Origin: Planctomycetia bacterium
Lineage (GTDB): Bacteria; Planctomycetota; Planctomycetia; Gemmatales; Gemmataceae
DNA: 7,524 nucleotides
Assembly (NCBI GenBank): GCA_025356615.1
Contig: JANXSH010000029.1
Span: 1 to 7,524 of the forward strand
Reading direction: 5' to 3'
Below are positions 1-5,726 of the stretch, one piece after another. Under the pieces are notes generated by a model. The model was given only the letters and a program-made list of their open reading frames with translations. It ran no database searches and was not told the origin of the DNA. The translations under genes were made by a program, and so were the position numbers. Every line of letters starts with the position of its first letter. The first letter of the stretch is position 1.

Positions 1-696
1 ATGCCCGGCGTGGTCGGCACTCCAGTCATCAAGCCTCCCGACCCGCTTTGGTGCGGGACGACGGAGTTCGGACTGAGCGGCAGTACCGGAAACACCGAGG
101 TACTGAAGATGCGCATCGGTGCCAGCGCGAAGCGGAAGACCGATGACAACTTGTTCACCTCCGACTTCCTCTTCGGGATGGTCCAGAATGCCAATACCAC
201 GACCGAGAAGAAAGCTCTGCTCAATGCGCGCGACGAGTTCCTTTTCAAGGGCAGTCCCTGGGCGTTGTTCGTGTCCGGGCAACTCGAGTACGACGAGTTC
301 CGGCCCTACGACTTCCGCGTTGCGTCCCACACGGGCTTCGCCTATCAACTGTTCAAGACCGACACCACCGACCTACGCACCCGCCTGGGTGCCGGCTTCT
401 CTCGCGAAGTCGGCGGCTCAAACGATCACTGGATTCCGGAAGGATTGATGGGATTCGACCTGAACCAGAAGGTCACCCAAAGGCAAAAGTTGATCGCGAC
501 CTGCGACTTCTACCCGGACCTCGGCAACATCGGCCGTTACCGTCTCCGCCTCCGCTCCGCTTATGAGATCCTCCTCGACCCCGAGTGGGGGCTGGCGCTC
601 CGATTCGGCATCCAGGATCGCTTCGACAGTAACCCCGGACCGTCGGCCCATAAAAACGACCTGGACTATTTCACGACGTTGCTCTTCAAATTCTAG
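1..696 (+). CDS. DUF481 family outer-membrane beta-barrel protein, 5' end missing
   Basis: This is the C-terminal 231 residues of a DUF481 (YdiY-like) protein, a family predicted to form outer-membrane beta-barrels; its biochemical role is unknown. The sequence shows alternating aromatic and charged strands typical of the family: an opening strand with EFGLSGSTGNTE (residues 22-33), a KRKTDDNLFTSDF segment, EYDEFRPYDFR near 97-107, GFSREVGG near 132-139, and a final strand ending in LLFKF. A terminal Phe is the usual signal for barrel assembly by BAM. No signal peptide is present. The reading frame is open to the first base, so the ATG at 1 is probably internal and the true start lies to the left. 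A 17-nt gap separates the stop from a small ORF at 714. Family assignment is confident; function is not known. Confidence 0.82.
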   Translation: MPGVVGTPVIKPPDPLWCGTTEFGLSGSTGNTEVLKMRIGASAKRKTDDNLFTSDFLFGMVQNANTTTEKKALLNARDEFLFKGSPWALFVSGQLEYDEFRPYDFRVASHTGFAYQLFKTDTTDLRTRLGAGFSREVGGSNDHWIPEGLMGFDLNQKVTQRQKLIATCDFYPDLGNIGRYRLRLRSAYEILLDPEWGLALRFGIQDRFDSNPGPSAHKNDLDYFTTLLFKF

Positions 697-713
697 GATG
701 ACGGAGACCGGAC

Positions 714-812
714 ATGGCGTTTCCCTTCGACCTGAATGGGCCGGTCCTCGTCCCCATCACCCTCGCGGCGCTGGGGCAGCGCCTCGACGCGGCCGTCATC
801 CTTTCGTGGTGA
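714..812 (+). CDS. Small 32-residue ORF, possible remnant of a truncated gene
   Basis: This reads MAFPFDLNGPVLVPITLAAL followed by GQRLDAAVILSW and a stop. It starts 17 nt after the DUF481 stop and has GGAG at 702-705 as a possible ribosome-binding site, 8 nt before the ATG. The FPFDxNGPVLVPxxL opening reminds me of the first strands of retropepsin-like aspartyl protease domains found in planctomycetes. The stop falls about where the catalytic DTGA motif would be expected, so this could be a broken N-terminus. That likeness is from memory and weak. It may equally be non-coding; the 3' neighbour at 914 has its own ribosome-binding site. Confidence 0.28.
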   Translation: MAFPFDLNGPVLVPITLAALGQRLDAAVILSW

Positions 813-830
813 TAAAGGCAAGGCTCTCCA

Positions 831-859
831 TTGCAACCAATAGGCTCGTCGTGTATTCG
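831..859 (+). promoter_or_regulatory. Weak candidate sigma-70 promoter for the secretin-N-like gene
   Basis: TTGCAA (831-836) and TATTCG (854-859) are separated by 17 nt, placing a start point about 45-50 nt before the ATG at 914. The matches to TTGACA and TATAAT are only partial, so this is a suggestion. The 217-bp gap from 697 to 913 shows no other clear signal apart from the small ORF. Confidence 0.25.
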
Positions 860-913
860 TCCCTCCGAGTGCGCCGCTCACGCGCACGCTTGTTCTACCC
901 GGAGGGGCATTCC

Positions 914-1606
914 ATGTCCTCGTGCCGATTCTATGGCGTCTGCATTCTCGTCGCGGTGGCGTCTGCGTCTCTCGACGCCAGAGCTGCTGCTCCCCCTTCG
1001 CCGAAGCAATCGCTCGAACAGCGGTTGAAGACGCTCATCGACATCGATTTCGAGGACACGCCGCTTGAATCAGTCGTCGCGACGCTTCGTGAGAAGTCGG
1101 GCATCGACATCGTGGTCGATCAACCGGCGCTGGCAGAGTCCGGCGTCTCCTTGAAGAGCCCGGTCTGCATGAAGTTGGAGAGAATCAGCGTCAGATCGGC
1201 GCTGAAATTGATCATGCACCAGCTTCACATCGCCTCCCTGGTCGAGGGGCAAAGTTTGCTGGTAACAGGGGGAGACAACCCTAAACTGATGGAGCAGTTC
1301 GTTTCGATCACCTACCCGATCTCCGATCTCATTGAAACACGCCGGAGCGATCGGCCCTCCGACGGCCCCACAACGGGAGCCAAGTTGATCGACCTCGTTA
1401 CCAAATCGATCGCTCCACGCACTTGGAGCGCGATGGGGGGTAAGGGGAAAATTAAGTATTCCCCGAAAACGTCGTCTGTCACCGTCTTTCATACGCGCCG
1501 CGAGCAGGAACAGATTCAGGATCTGATCGCGGCTCTGAGACGACTTCGAGACAAGGAGCTTCCTCCGGTAGCTCCTCAACTCGTCACCCCACCAACCGCC
1601 CGATAG
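914..1606 (+). CDS. Exported secretin-N/STN-like domain protein without a secretin channel
   Basis: This 230-residue protein has a signal peptide (hydrophobic 8-20, likely cut after A22-R23-A24). Residues about 43-118 resemble the short N-terminal domain shared by secretins and TonB receptors (STN/N0): FEDTPLESVVATLREKSGI, then VVDQPAL, a strand-rich stretch and SALKLIMHQL. Residues about 129-212 look like a second secretin-N-type alpha/beta unit: ITYPISDLI, LIDLVTKSIAP, SVTVFHTRREQEQIQDLI. It lacks the approximately 200-residue secretin barrel, so it probably acts in the periplasm as a binding module; the partner is unknown. I chose ATG 914 because GGAGGGG (901-907) sits 6 nt before it and the signal peptide follows directly; the same frame is open back to 563 but that stretch is shadow sequence. 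The 3' end overlaps the convergent DUF1501 gene by 23 bp. Confidence 0.78.
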   Translation: MSSCRFYGVCILVAVASASLDARAAAPPSPKQSLEQRLKTLIDIDFEDTPLESVVATLREKSGIDIVVDQPALAESGVSLKSPVCMKLERISVRSALKLIMHQLHIASLVEGQSLLVTGGDNPKLMEQFVSITYPISDLIETRRSDRPSDGPTTGAKLIDLVTKSIAPRTWSAMGGKGKIKYSPKTSSVTVFHTRREQEQIQDLIAALRRLRDKELPPVAPQLVTPPTAR

Positions 1607-2900
1607 GCCGCGCCTCCGACGGCAGGATCGCGTTCGGCCTGCCGCCGATGTCCGACACCATCAGGTGCGGGTCGATGCCGAGGTTGTGGTAGATCGTCGC
1701 CAGCACGTCGCGGTAGTGGATCGGGTCGGAGCGGGCCTCTGCGCCGCTCGGGTCGGTCGAGCCGATCACCTGGCCGGTCTTCATGCCGCCGCCGGCGAGG
1801 ATGGCGCTGTTGACCCTTGCCCAGTGGTCGCGGCCCGCGTCCTTGTTGATCCTCGGCGTTCTGCCGAACTCGCCCCAGACGACGACCGTCGTGTCGCGGT
1901 CCATGCCGCGATCGTGGAGGTCGTCGATGAGCGCGCTGATGCCCTGGTCGAACAGGGGCAGGTGTTGTTTCATGTGGCGGAAGTTCTGGCCGTGGGTGTC
2001 CCAGAACCCATACGCCACGGTGACGACGCGGGCACCGGCCTCGACGAGTCGGCGGGCCATCAGGAGCTGGTCGTTCCACATGGGCGCGCCGTCGCCGAGG
2101 TGCTTCGTCGATCCCCTGCCGTAGCGGTCGCGGACCTTGTCCGGCTCCCGATTCACATCGACGGCCTGGAGGAGTTTGCTCGACGTGAGGACATCGAACG
2201 CCCGGCGGTATTGCGAATCCATACCGACGGAGTCCATCGTCCCCTTGAGGCGATCGACCTGGGCGAGCAACTCGCGCCGGTCGCCGAGTTCGGCGGTGCT
2301 GCGGCCCTTCAGGCGCATGACGGCGAGGTCTTGCCCGTCGATCCGCACGCCGGAGGCGGTTCGGCCCAGGAAGCCGCCGGCGGGGCTGTTGTACGGGCGG
2401 TGTTGCATCGTCGGGAAGAGATCGACGAACGGCGGGATCACCGGGTCGGTCGCGCCCTGGACGCGGGCGACGACGGAGCCGAAGTGCGGCTTGCCCTCGC
2501 GCCGCATGACGCCCTCGTTGAAGCCGGTCGTACTCTGGTAGCTGGAATGCTCATCGATCTGGCCGACGAGCGACCGCAAGATGGCGAGGCGCTTCGCCGA
2601 CTGCGCGAGGCGCGGCAGGAGTTCGCACAACTGCATGCCGGGGACGCTGGTCTGGATGGGTTTGAACTCGCCGCGCACCTCTTTCGGCGCGTTGGGCTTG
2701 AGGTCCACCGTGTCCTGATGGCTAATGCCGCCGGTGAGATAGACCATGATGACGGAGCGATGCGACCGGCCCTTGGTTTGCTCGGCCTGGAGGAGGTGGG
2801 GCAACGAAAGCCCGCCGAGGGCGAGGCCGCCGATCTGGAGGAACGACCGGCGCGAGACGCCGTCGCAGTAGCGATGAGCGGGGCCGAGGAGTTTCAGCAT
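1584..2900 (-). CDS. DUF1501 family protein with twin-arginine signal
   Basis: This is a full-length 438-residue DUF1501 protein, a family related to the alkaline phosphatase/sulfatase fold and greatly expanded in planctomycetes. The N-terminus carries a twin-arginine export signal, SRRSFLQIGGLALGGLSLP (16-34). Family hallmarks follow: LTGGISHQDTVDLKPNAP (55-72), RGEFKPI (76-82), WDTHGQNF (300-307), WGEFGRTPRIN (342-352) and GRDHW (356-360). The D, H and E residues in these motifs are plausible metal ligands by analogy with the phosphatase fold. It would be folded in the cytoplasm and exported by Tat. These genes usually sit next to a DUF1549/DUF1553 cytochrome-like gene; none is visible here, so this copy is an orphan within the window. 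The ribosome-binding site is weak (GGAAG about 14 nt upstream of the ATG), but the MLKLLGPAHRYCDGVSRRSF start matches the family's usual N-terminus. Substrate unknown. Confidence 0.93.
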   Translation of the reverse strand: MLKLLGPAHRYCDGVSRRSFLQIGGLALGGLSLPHLLQAEQTKGRSHRSVIMVYLTGGISHQDTVDLKPNAPKEVRGEFKPIQTSVPGMQLCELLPRLAQSAKRLAILRSLVGQIDEHSSYQSTTGFNEGVMRREGKPHFGSVVARVQGATDPVIPPFVDLFPTMQHRPYNSPAGGFLGRTASGVRIDGQDLAVMRLKGRSTAELGDRRELLAQVDRLKGTMDSVGMDSQYRRAFDVLTSSKLLQAVDVNREPDKVRDRYGRGSTKHLGDGAPMWNDQLLMARRLVEAGARVVTVAYGFWDTHGQNFRHMKQHLPLFDQGISALIDDLHDRGMDRDTTVVVWGEFGRTPRINKDAGRDHWARVNSAILAGGGMKTGQVIGSTDPSGAEARSDPIHYRDVLATIYHNLGIDPHLMVSDIGGRPNAILPSEARPIGRLVG

Positions 2901-2914
2901 GGCGGGTCGCTTCC

Positions 2915-2933
2915 GGGGTGGGGGGGGGTGGGG
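2915..2933 (+). other. G-quadruplex-type tract G4-T-G9-T-G4 in the DUF1501 leader
   Basis: The + strand reads GGGGTGGGGGGGGGTGGGG just before the DUF1501 ATG. The nine-G run can split as G4-G-G4, giving four runs of four G with single-base loops, an ideal intramolecular quadruplex pattern. It lies on the template strand of the DUF1501 gene; the mRNA leader would carry the C-rich complement. The homopolymer could also slip during replication. Confidence 0.6.
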
Positions 2934-2974
2934 ACTTTCAGGGCTACGGTTGCCGGGACGAGGACTCTTCTTCC

Positions 2975-2980
2975 ATTATA
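2975..2980 (-). promoter_or_regulatory. Perfect TATAAT -10 box for the DUF1501 gene
   Basis: The - strand reads TATAAT exactly at 2980 to 2975, giving a predicted start near 2968 and a leader of about 68 nt that contains the C/G tract. No good -35 is visible: the hexamer at 17-nt spacing is GGGCGG. The rest of the gap 2901-3166 is pyrimidine-rich on the + strand and shows no convincing terminator for the HAD gene. Confidence 0.45.
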
Positions 2981-3166
2981 GGAGATGGGAGACGACACCG
3001 CCCGCCCTGAATGTGGACACGGCGAATCTTTACCTCGCTCCCCTTTGCCTCTTTCATCGGCATCGCTTTCCTTCTTGGGGACTTTTCTCTCTCGTAGCCG
3101 CCTCCTCGCCAGCAGATTCGAGAACGTACAGTCAGCCAGAGTCGCGATAATCCATTCCTGGGGTCT

Positions 3167-3823
3167 TCAATCGTCGCCACACACCAGCTCCGCCAACTCG
3201 TGCAAGTCGCGAACGCGCCGATCCGGTCGGGCCGCGTCGAGCGCCTCGACCGTGTCGGAGCCGGTCGGCACGACCCAGACGCGGACCCCGGCGGCGCGGG
3301 CGGTTTGGATGTCAACGGTCATGTCCCCGACGTAGAGCGTCTCTTCGGGGGTGACGCAAAGCCGGGCCATGGCGAGGCGCAGGATGTCCGGCGCGGGCTT
3401 GTGCCGACCCGCGTCTTCGGGGCCGAGGACGACATCGAACAACGGCTGATAGGTGTATCCCGCCAGGATGAGCCGAGTAAAGGCGATCGGCTTGTTGCTG
3501 CAAATGCCGAGTTGGATCCCTTGTGCGTGCAGCGCCTGGAGCATCTCCAGGGCACCGGGGAGCCACCGCGTCCCGGACTGGATGACGGACGGATGGTGCT
3601 CGCGATACGCCTCGACGTTGGACCGGAGGTCGCCGACGCCGACGGTCTCTCGGAGCAGGGCCGTCGGCCCCCGCCCGACGTGCCGCGTCACCTCCTCGAC
3701 GCTCATCGGCGGCAAGTCGTGCAGCGAGCGGACGTGATTGACGCTCGCGGCGATGGCGGGAAAGCTGTCGATGAGCGTCCCGTCGAGGTCGAACAGGACG
3801 GCGTCGGCGATTCGCGCGGGCAT
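3167..3823 (-). CDS. HAD family hydrolase, phosphoglycolate-phosphatase-like
   Basis: This 218-residue cytoplasmic HAD phosphatase has all four motifs: FDLDGT with nucleophile D12 and acid/base D14, CSNKP (108-112) as motif II, GRHKPAPD (139-146) with K142 as motif III, and GDMTVD (166-171) as motif IV. The helical cap between motifs I and II (about 17-90) and the KPAPD motif resemble Gph/PGP and related sugar-phosphate phosphatases, but the substrate cannot be read from sequence. I chose ATG 3823 over the longer frame starting at 3865 because GGAG sits 7 nt upstream, and because a homologous copy near 4731 keeps this ATG but differs by 11 nt just upstream, which would break any longer frame. 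It starts 72 nt after the DUF1349-like gene at 3896-4630 and is probably co-transcribed with it. Confidence 0.9.
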   Translation of the reverse strand: MPARIADAVLFDLDGTLIDSFPAIAASVNHVRSLHDLPPMSVEEVTRHVGRGPTALLRETVGVGDLRSNVEAYREHHPSVIQSGTRWLPGALEMLQALHAQGIQLGICSNKPIAFTRLILAGYTYQPLFDVVLGPEDAGRHKPAPDILRLAMARLCVTPEETLYVGDMTVDIQTARAAGVRVWVVPTGSDTVEALDAARPDRRVRDLHELAELVCGDD

Positions 3824-3859
3824 GAGGTTCTCCGGGGAGCGATGTCGGATGTTGTACCG
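3798..3859 (-). repeat. Copy 1 of the duplicated HAD start region
   Basis: This segment covers the first nine codons, the ribosome-binding site and the leader of the intact HAD gene. It matches 4706-4778: 3798-3836 differs from 4706-4744 at only two positions, then 4 nt here face 15 nt there, and GATGTCGG(A/C)TGTTGTACCG matches again at 3841-3859 and 4760-4778. Confidence 0.85.
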
Positions 3860-3895
3860 GCTCATGGTAGCCAGTCAACACATCGCGTTGTCCTG

Positions 3896-4630
3896 TCACC
3901 TGGGCGTTAGCTCGAATTGGTCGAAGACGGCCTCGAACGTTCCTGGGGCCGTCGCCCCTGCCACCACTCCTACTTTTAGGCTGTCCGGCAGATTCATTTC
4001 GCCCTTCCATCTGTTAAGCCGGGGATCGACAGTCCATTTCGTGCCATCGTCGCTCAACGACGCTATGAGAGTACCTTTTTGTCTCTCGAGCCGCAGGTAT
4101 GCCGGCCTTCTCAACTCGTATGCCGGCCTTCCTGAAACCGAAATCTCAGGCCAATCTCCGTTTACGAAGGCAATGCTACCATCGTCGGTACGAACAATGA
4201 AGCTGACAGGGCAAACTCCTGAATCACGATATTCTTTCTCGGAAATTGCACGACATACCAGGCCAACGACGCTCTTTCCGTGCAGGAGAATGATGCCCGC
4301 GCTGCGTCCACCGCTCTCGCCTGTCTGGTCGAAAGCACCACTTACCCGCACCTGGACGCTGAAGTCCCCCCGCACTTCACGCACTAGCCTCGGGACGTTC
4401 AGCTTATCATCCTCGTCCTCGTACCAACCGTGACCCTTGCCGGGCACAGTGATCGTCAGTTCGTCGCCGTGGCGGACGAACCGGCAGTCGCCTATCGGAT
4501 CGAAGGGTTTGTCCCAATTGCGGATGCCGAACCACGGCGTGGGGTCTGGTTTATAGACCGGGGCGGGTGCCGCCGAAGCGGCGAACGCTACGAGCATGGT
4601 GCAGAGCAGCAAATTCAAGGTGCGGAGCAT
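3896..4630 (-). CDS. Exported DUF1349-like (concanavalin-type fold) protein, paralogue 1
   Basis: This is a 244-residue exported protein with a signal peptide (hydrophobic 5-19, likely cut after A18-S19-A20) followed by APAP. The mature part resembles the DUF1349/LamG-type beta-sandwich family: NWDKPFDPIGDC (38-49), LTITVPGKGHGW (58-69), RLVREVRGDFSVQVRV (81-96), RSAGIILL (109-116), AYLRLERQ (177-184), and a C-terminal KVGVVAGATAPGTFEAVFDQ (219-238). Such domains often bind carbohydrate, but no ligand is evident. ATG 4630 is chosen because GAGGAGGT lies 5 nt upstream and the signal peptide follows. It is a tandem paralogue of 4823-5512; the core regions are clearly alike by eye, while the signal peptide and the 120-165 region differ. 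It contains a 21-nt-period internal duplication (RPAY at 168 and 175) absent from the paralogue. The HAD gene follows directly. Confidence 0.75.
   Translation of the reverse strand: MLRTLNLLLCTMLVAFAASAAPAPVYKPDPTPWFGIRNWDKPFDPIGDCRFVRHGDELTITVPGKGHGWYEDEDDKLNVPRLVREVRGDFSVQVRVSGAFDQTGESGGRSAGIILLHGKSVVGLVCRAISEKEYRDSGVCPVSFIVRTDDGSIAFVNGDWPEISVSGRPAYELRRPAYLRLERQKGTLIASLSDDGTKWTVDPRLNRWKGEMNLPDSLKVGVVAGATAPGTFEAVFDQFELTPR
4097..4131 (-). repeat. In-frame 21-nt-period direct repeat inside DUF1349-like paralogue 1
   Basis: GTATGCCGGCCTTC occurs at 4097-4110 and again at 4118-4131, exactly 21 nt apart. In the protein this gives RPAYELR followed by RPAYLR (residues 168-180). The other paralogue has a single VYLRL strand at the matching place, so this is probably a local duplication. 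Confidence 0.7.
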
Positions 4631-4654
4631 GATAACCTCCTCGTTGGGTTGCTC

Positions 4655-4682
4655 AGCATACCACAACGCGTGTTCAGCCGTC
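4655..4682 (-). promoter_or_regulatory. Conserved promoter box of DUF1349-like paralogue 1
   Basis: On the - strand GACGGC (4682-4677), 16 nt, then TATGCT (4660-4655) preceded by TGG, which forms an extended -10 (TGnTATnnT). The same arrangement with identical spacing occurs before the other paralogue; the two 28-bp boxes match at 23 positions. The -10 lies 24 nt before the start codon, which would give a short leader. Confidence 0.5.
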
Positions 4683-4698
4683 TACGCGCTCCACCGGC

Positions 4699-4731
4699 CC
4701 CGTCCACGGCGTCGGCGATTCTCGCGGGCAT
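4699..4731 (-). pseudogene. Fossil 5' end of a second HAD gene
   Basis: The - strand from 4731 reads ATG then codons for PARIADAV, identical in protein to the first nine residues of the intact HAD gene, with a GGAGAAC ribosome-binding site upstream. The frame then goes to DGAGGARRR instead of LFDLDGT. The DG may be the DG of the DLDGT motif after loss of four codons including the nucleophile, or it may belong to the leader of the next gene. Nothing of the remaining approximately 200 residues is left before the promoter of paralogue 1. It is not expected to make a functional phosphatase. Confidence 0.7.
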
Positions 4732-4778
4732 GACGTTCTCCGGGTGGTAGGGCGTGGCCGATGTCGGCTGTTGTACCG
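4706..4778 (-). repeat. Copy 2 of the duplicated HAD start region
   Basis: This is the partner of 3798-3859, carrying an extra 11 nt between the ribosome-binding site and the outer conserved block. Each copy sits between the stop of a DUF1349-like gene and a HAD start, so they mark the two ends of tandem units offset by roughly 0.9 kb. Confidence 0.8.
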
Positions 4779-4822
4779 CCTCGCCACCCGCCGGCAACCC
4801 AGGCCAGGAACTGGCTCGGCTC

Positions 4823-5512
4823 TTATTTGCTATGAGGTGGCTGCCCTTGTCGAGGCGGTAGGACCGTCAGCACGAACTGGTCGAACACCGCCTCGAACTT
4901 GCCTTCGGCGGTCGCTGAAGCCACTACTCCCACGCTGAGTTTTCGGGGGAGATCGAGATACCCCTCTTCATCAACAGCGGAGTCCCACGCCTTTCCATCC
5001 AAACTGGTCTTCATCAGCAGCCGTTGGTCCCGCCTCTGCAAACGGAGATACACGCATTCGGTCTTGTTGATTCGGAAACTGGTGTGGGAGTGTGAACGGC
5101 CGGGCCTAACTAAACTTGAGATGAATAGCCAGGGTGAAAAATACATGGTCGCTTCGTTCGTCCCTGCGAGCAAGACGATCCCGGCTGTGCGAAAGCCGGT
5201 GGGCTGGTCAAAGTTTCCTTTCACGCGAACCTCGAGAGTGAAGTCCCCTTCGATACTTCGCAACAGGCGGGGGGCATTCAACTCACGACCGTCGTCGCGC
5301 CAACCGTGACCCTCGCCTGGCACCGTAATCGTCAGCTTGTCACCATTGCGGTCGAACCGACAGTCACCTACTGGATCGACGGGCTTGTCCCAGCCGGTCT
5401 CCCACACCTTCATTGGCTTCGGGATCGGAGCCGGTGCGGCCACAGCGGCCATAACGACGACCAGACACCAAAGCAGCAAGACGATGACGCGAGTCGTGGC
5501 GAGGCGGTGCAT
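4823..5512 (-). CDS. Exported DUF1349-like (concanavalin-type fold) protein, paralogue 2
   Basis: This is a 229-residue exported protein with a long hydrophobic signal (about 9-25, likely cut after A23-V24-A25) and then APAPIPKP. The mature part follows paralogue 1 closely: GWDKPVDPVGDCRF (40-53), LTITVPGEGHGW (60-71), PRLLRSIEGDFTLEVRV (81-97), TAGIVLL (109-115), VYLRLQRR (154-161), and SVGVVASATAEGKFEAVFDQ (193-212). These point to a DUF1349-type beta-sandwich; no catalytic residues are evident. ATG 5512 is chosen because AAGGAGGT lies 5 nt upstream; the frame stays open for another 93 codons but a longer product would bury the signal peptide. The tail after FVLT (PPRQGQPPHSK) is longer than in paralogue 1. 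It is divergent from pyrB and is followed by the HAD fossil and then paralogue 1. Confidence 0.75.
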   Translation of the reverse strand: MHRLATTRVIVLLLWCLVVVMAAVAAPAPIPKPMKVWETGWDKPVDPVGDCRFDRNGDKLTITVPGEGHGWRDDGRELNAPRLLRSIEGDFTLEVRVKGNFDQPTGFRTAGIVLLAGTNEATMYFSPWLFISSLVRPGRSHSHTSFRINKTECVYLRLQRRDQRLLMKTSLDGKAWDSAVDEEGYLDLPRKLSVGVVASATAEGKFEAVFDQFVLTVLPPRQGQPPHSK

Positions 5513-5540
5513 GGGAACCTCCTTGTAGTGTAGCCCGCCC

Positions 5541-5568
5541 ACCATACCACATCGAGAGTTCCGCCGTC
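5541..5568 (-). promoter_or_regulatory. Conserved promoter box of DUF1349-like paralogue 2
   Basis: On the - strand GACGGC (5568-5563), 16 nt, TATGGT (5546-5541) with TGG directly before it, an extended -10. It lies 28 nt before the start codon and matches the box of paralogue 1. The shared spacing and survival through divergence argue that it is functional. Confidence 0.5.
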
Positions 5569-5674
5569 CATGCTCTCCTACGATAACCGACCCGTCCGGC
5601 GTCGCATGATCCTGAAGCGGCACGAGGAAATCGGACGCTCCGGACATGCAAGCATCATAACTCGGTCGCAGCCA

Positions 5675-5696
5675 GGAGGGAACTTCCTTTCCCTCC
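5675..5696 (+). other. Perfect 8-bp hairpin between paralogue 2 and pyrB
   Basis: GGAGGGAA (5675-5682) pairs with TTCCCTCC (5689-5696) around the loop CTTCCT. A T/C-rich stretch follows on the + strand. It lies just before the candidate pyrB promoter, so it could be an operator or a barrier between the divergent genes; it is a poor intrinsic terminator because the T run is broken. Confidence 0.45.
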
Positions 5697-5697
5697 C

Positions 5698-5726
5698 TTG
5701 TCTTCTTCGTCTCGCCTTCATATGTT
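5698..5726 (+). promoter_or_regulatory. Candidate sigma-70 promoter for pyrB
   Basis: TTGTCT (5698-5703), 17 nt, TATGTT (5721-5726); each hexamer matches consensus at four of six positions. The predicted start near 5733 leaves about 50 nt of leader before GTG 5784 and makes the alternative TTG start at 5736 unlikely. No PyrR-type attenuator is recognisable. Confidence 0.4.

Noticed and set aside
1665..2981. A 438-codon + strand ORF opposite the DUF1501 gene
   Set aside because: It is a mirror frame of a GC-rich coding gene; its translation is Val/Ala/Arg-rich with no domain, while the - strand frame carries all DUF1501 motifs and a Tat signal.
2944..3063. Small - strand ORF of 39 codons (MPMKEAKGSEVKIRR...) with AAGGA before its ATG
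   Set aside because: It overlaps the perfect TATAAT of the DUF1501 gene, has no recognisable features, and purine-rich sequence easily gives a chance ribosome-binding site.
3312..4010. Long Arg/Ala/Pro-rich - strand ORF of 232 codons covering the HAD start
   Set aside because: It is a shifted-frame shadow of the HAD gene and crosses the gap into paralogue 1; no domain is visible.
4803..4815. GCCAG-GAA-CTGGC hairpin after the stop of paralogue 2, as a terminator
   Set aside because: The stem is only 5 bp and there is no T run after it on the - strand.
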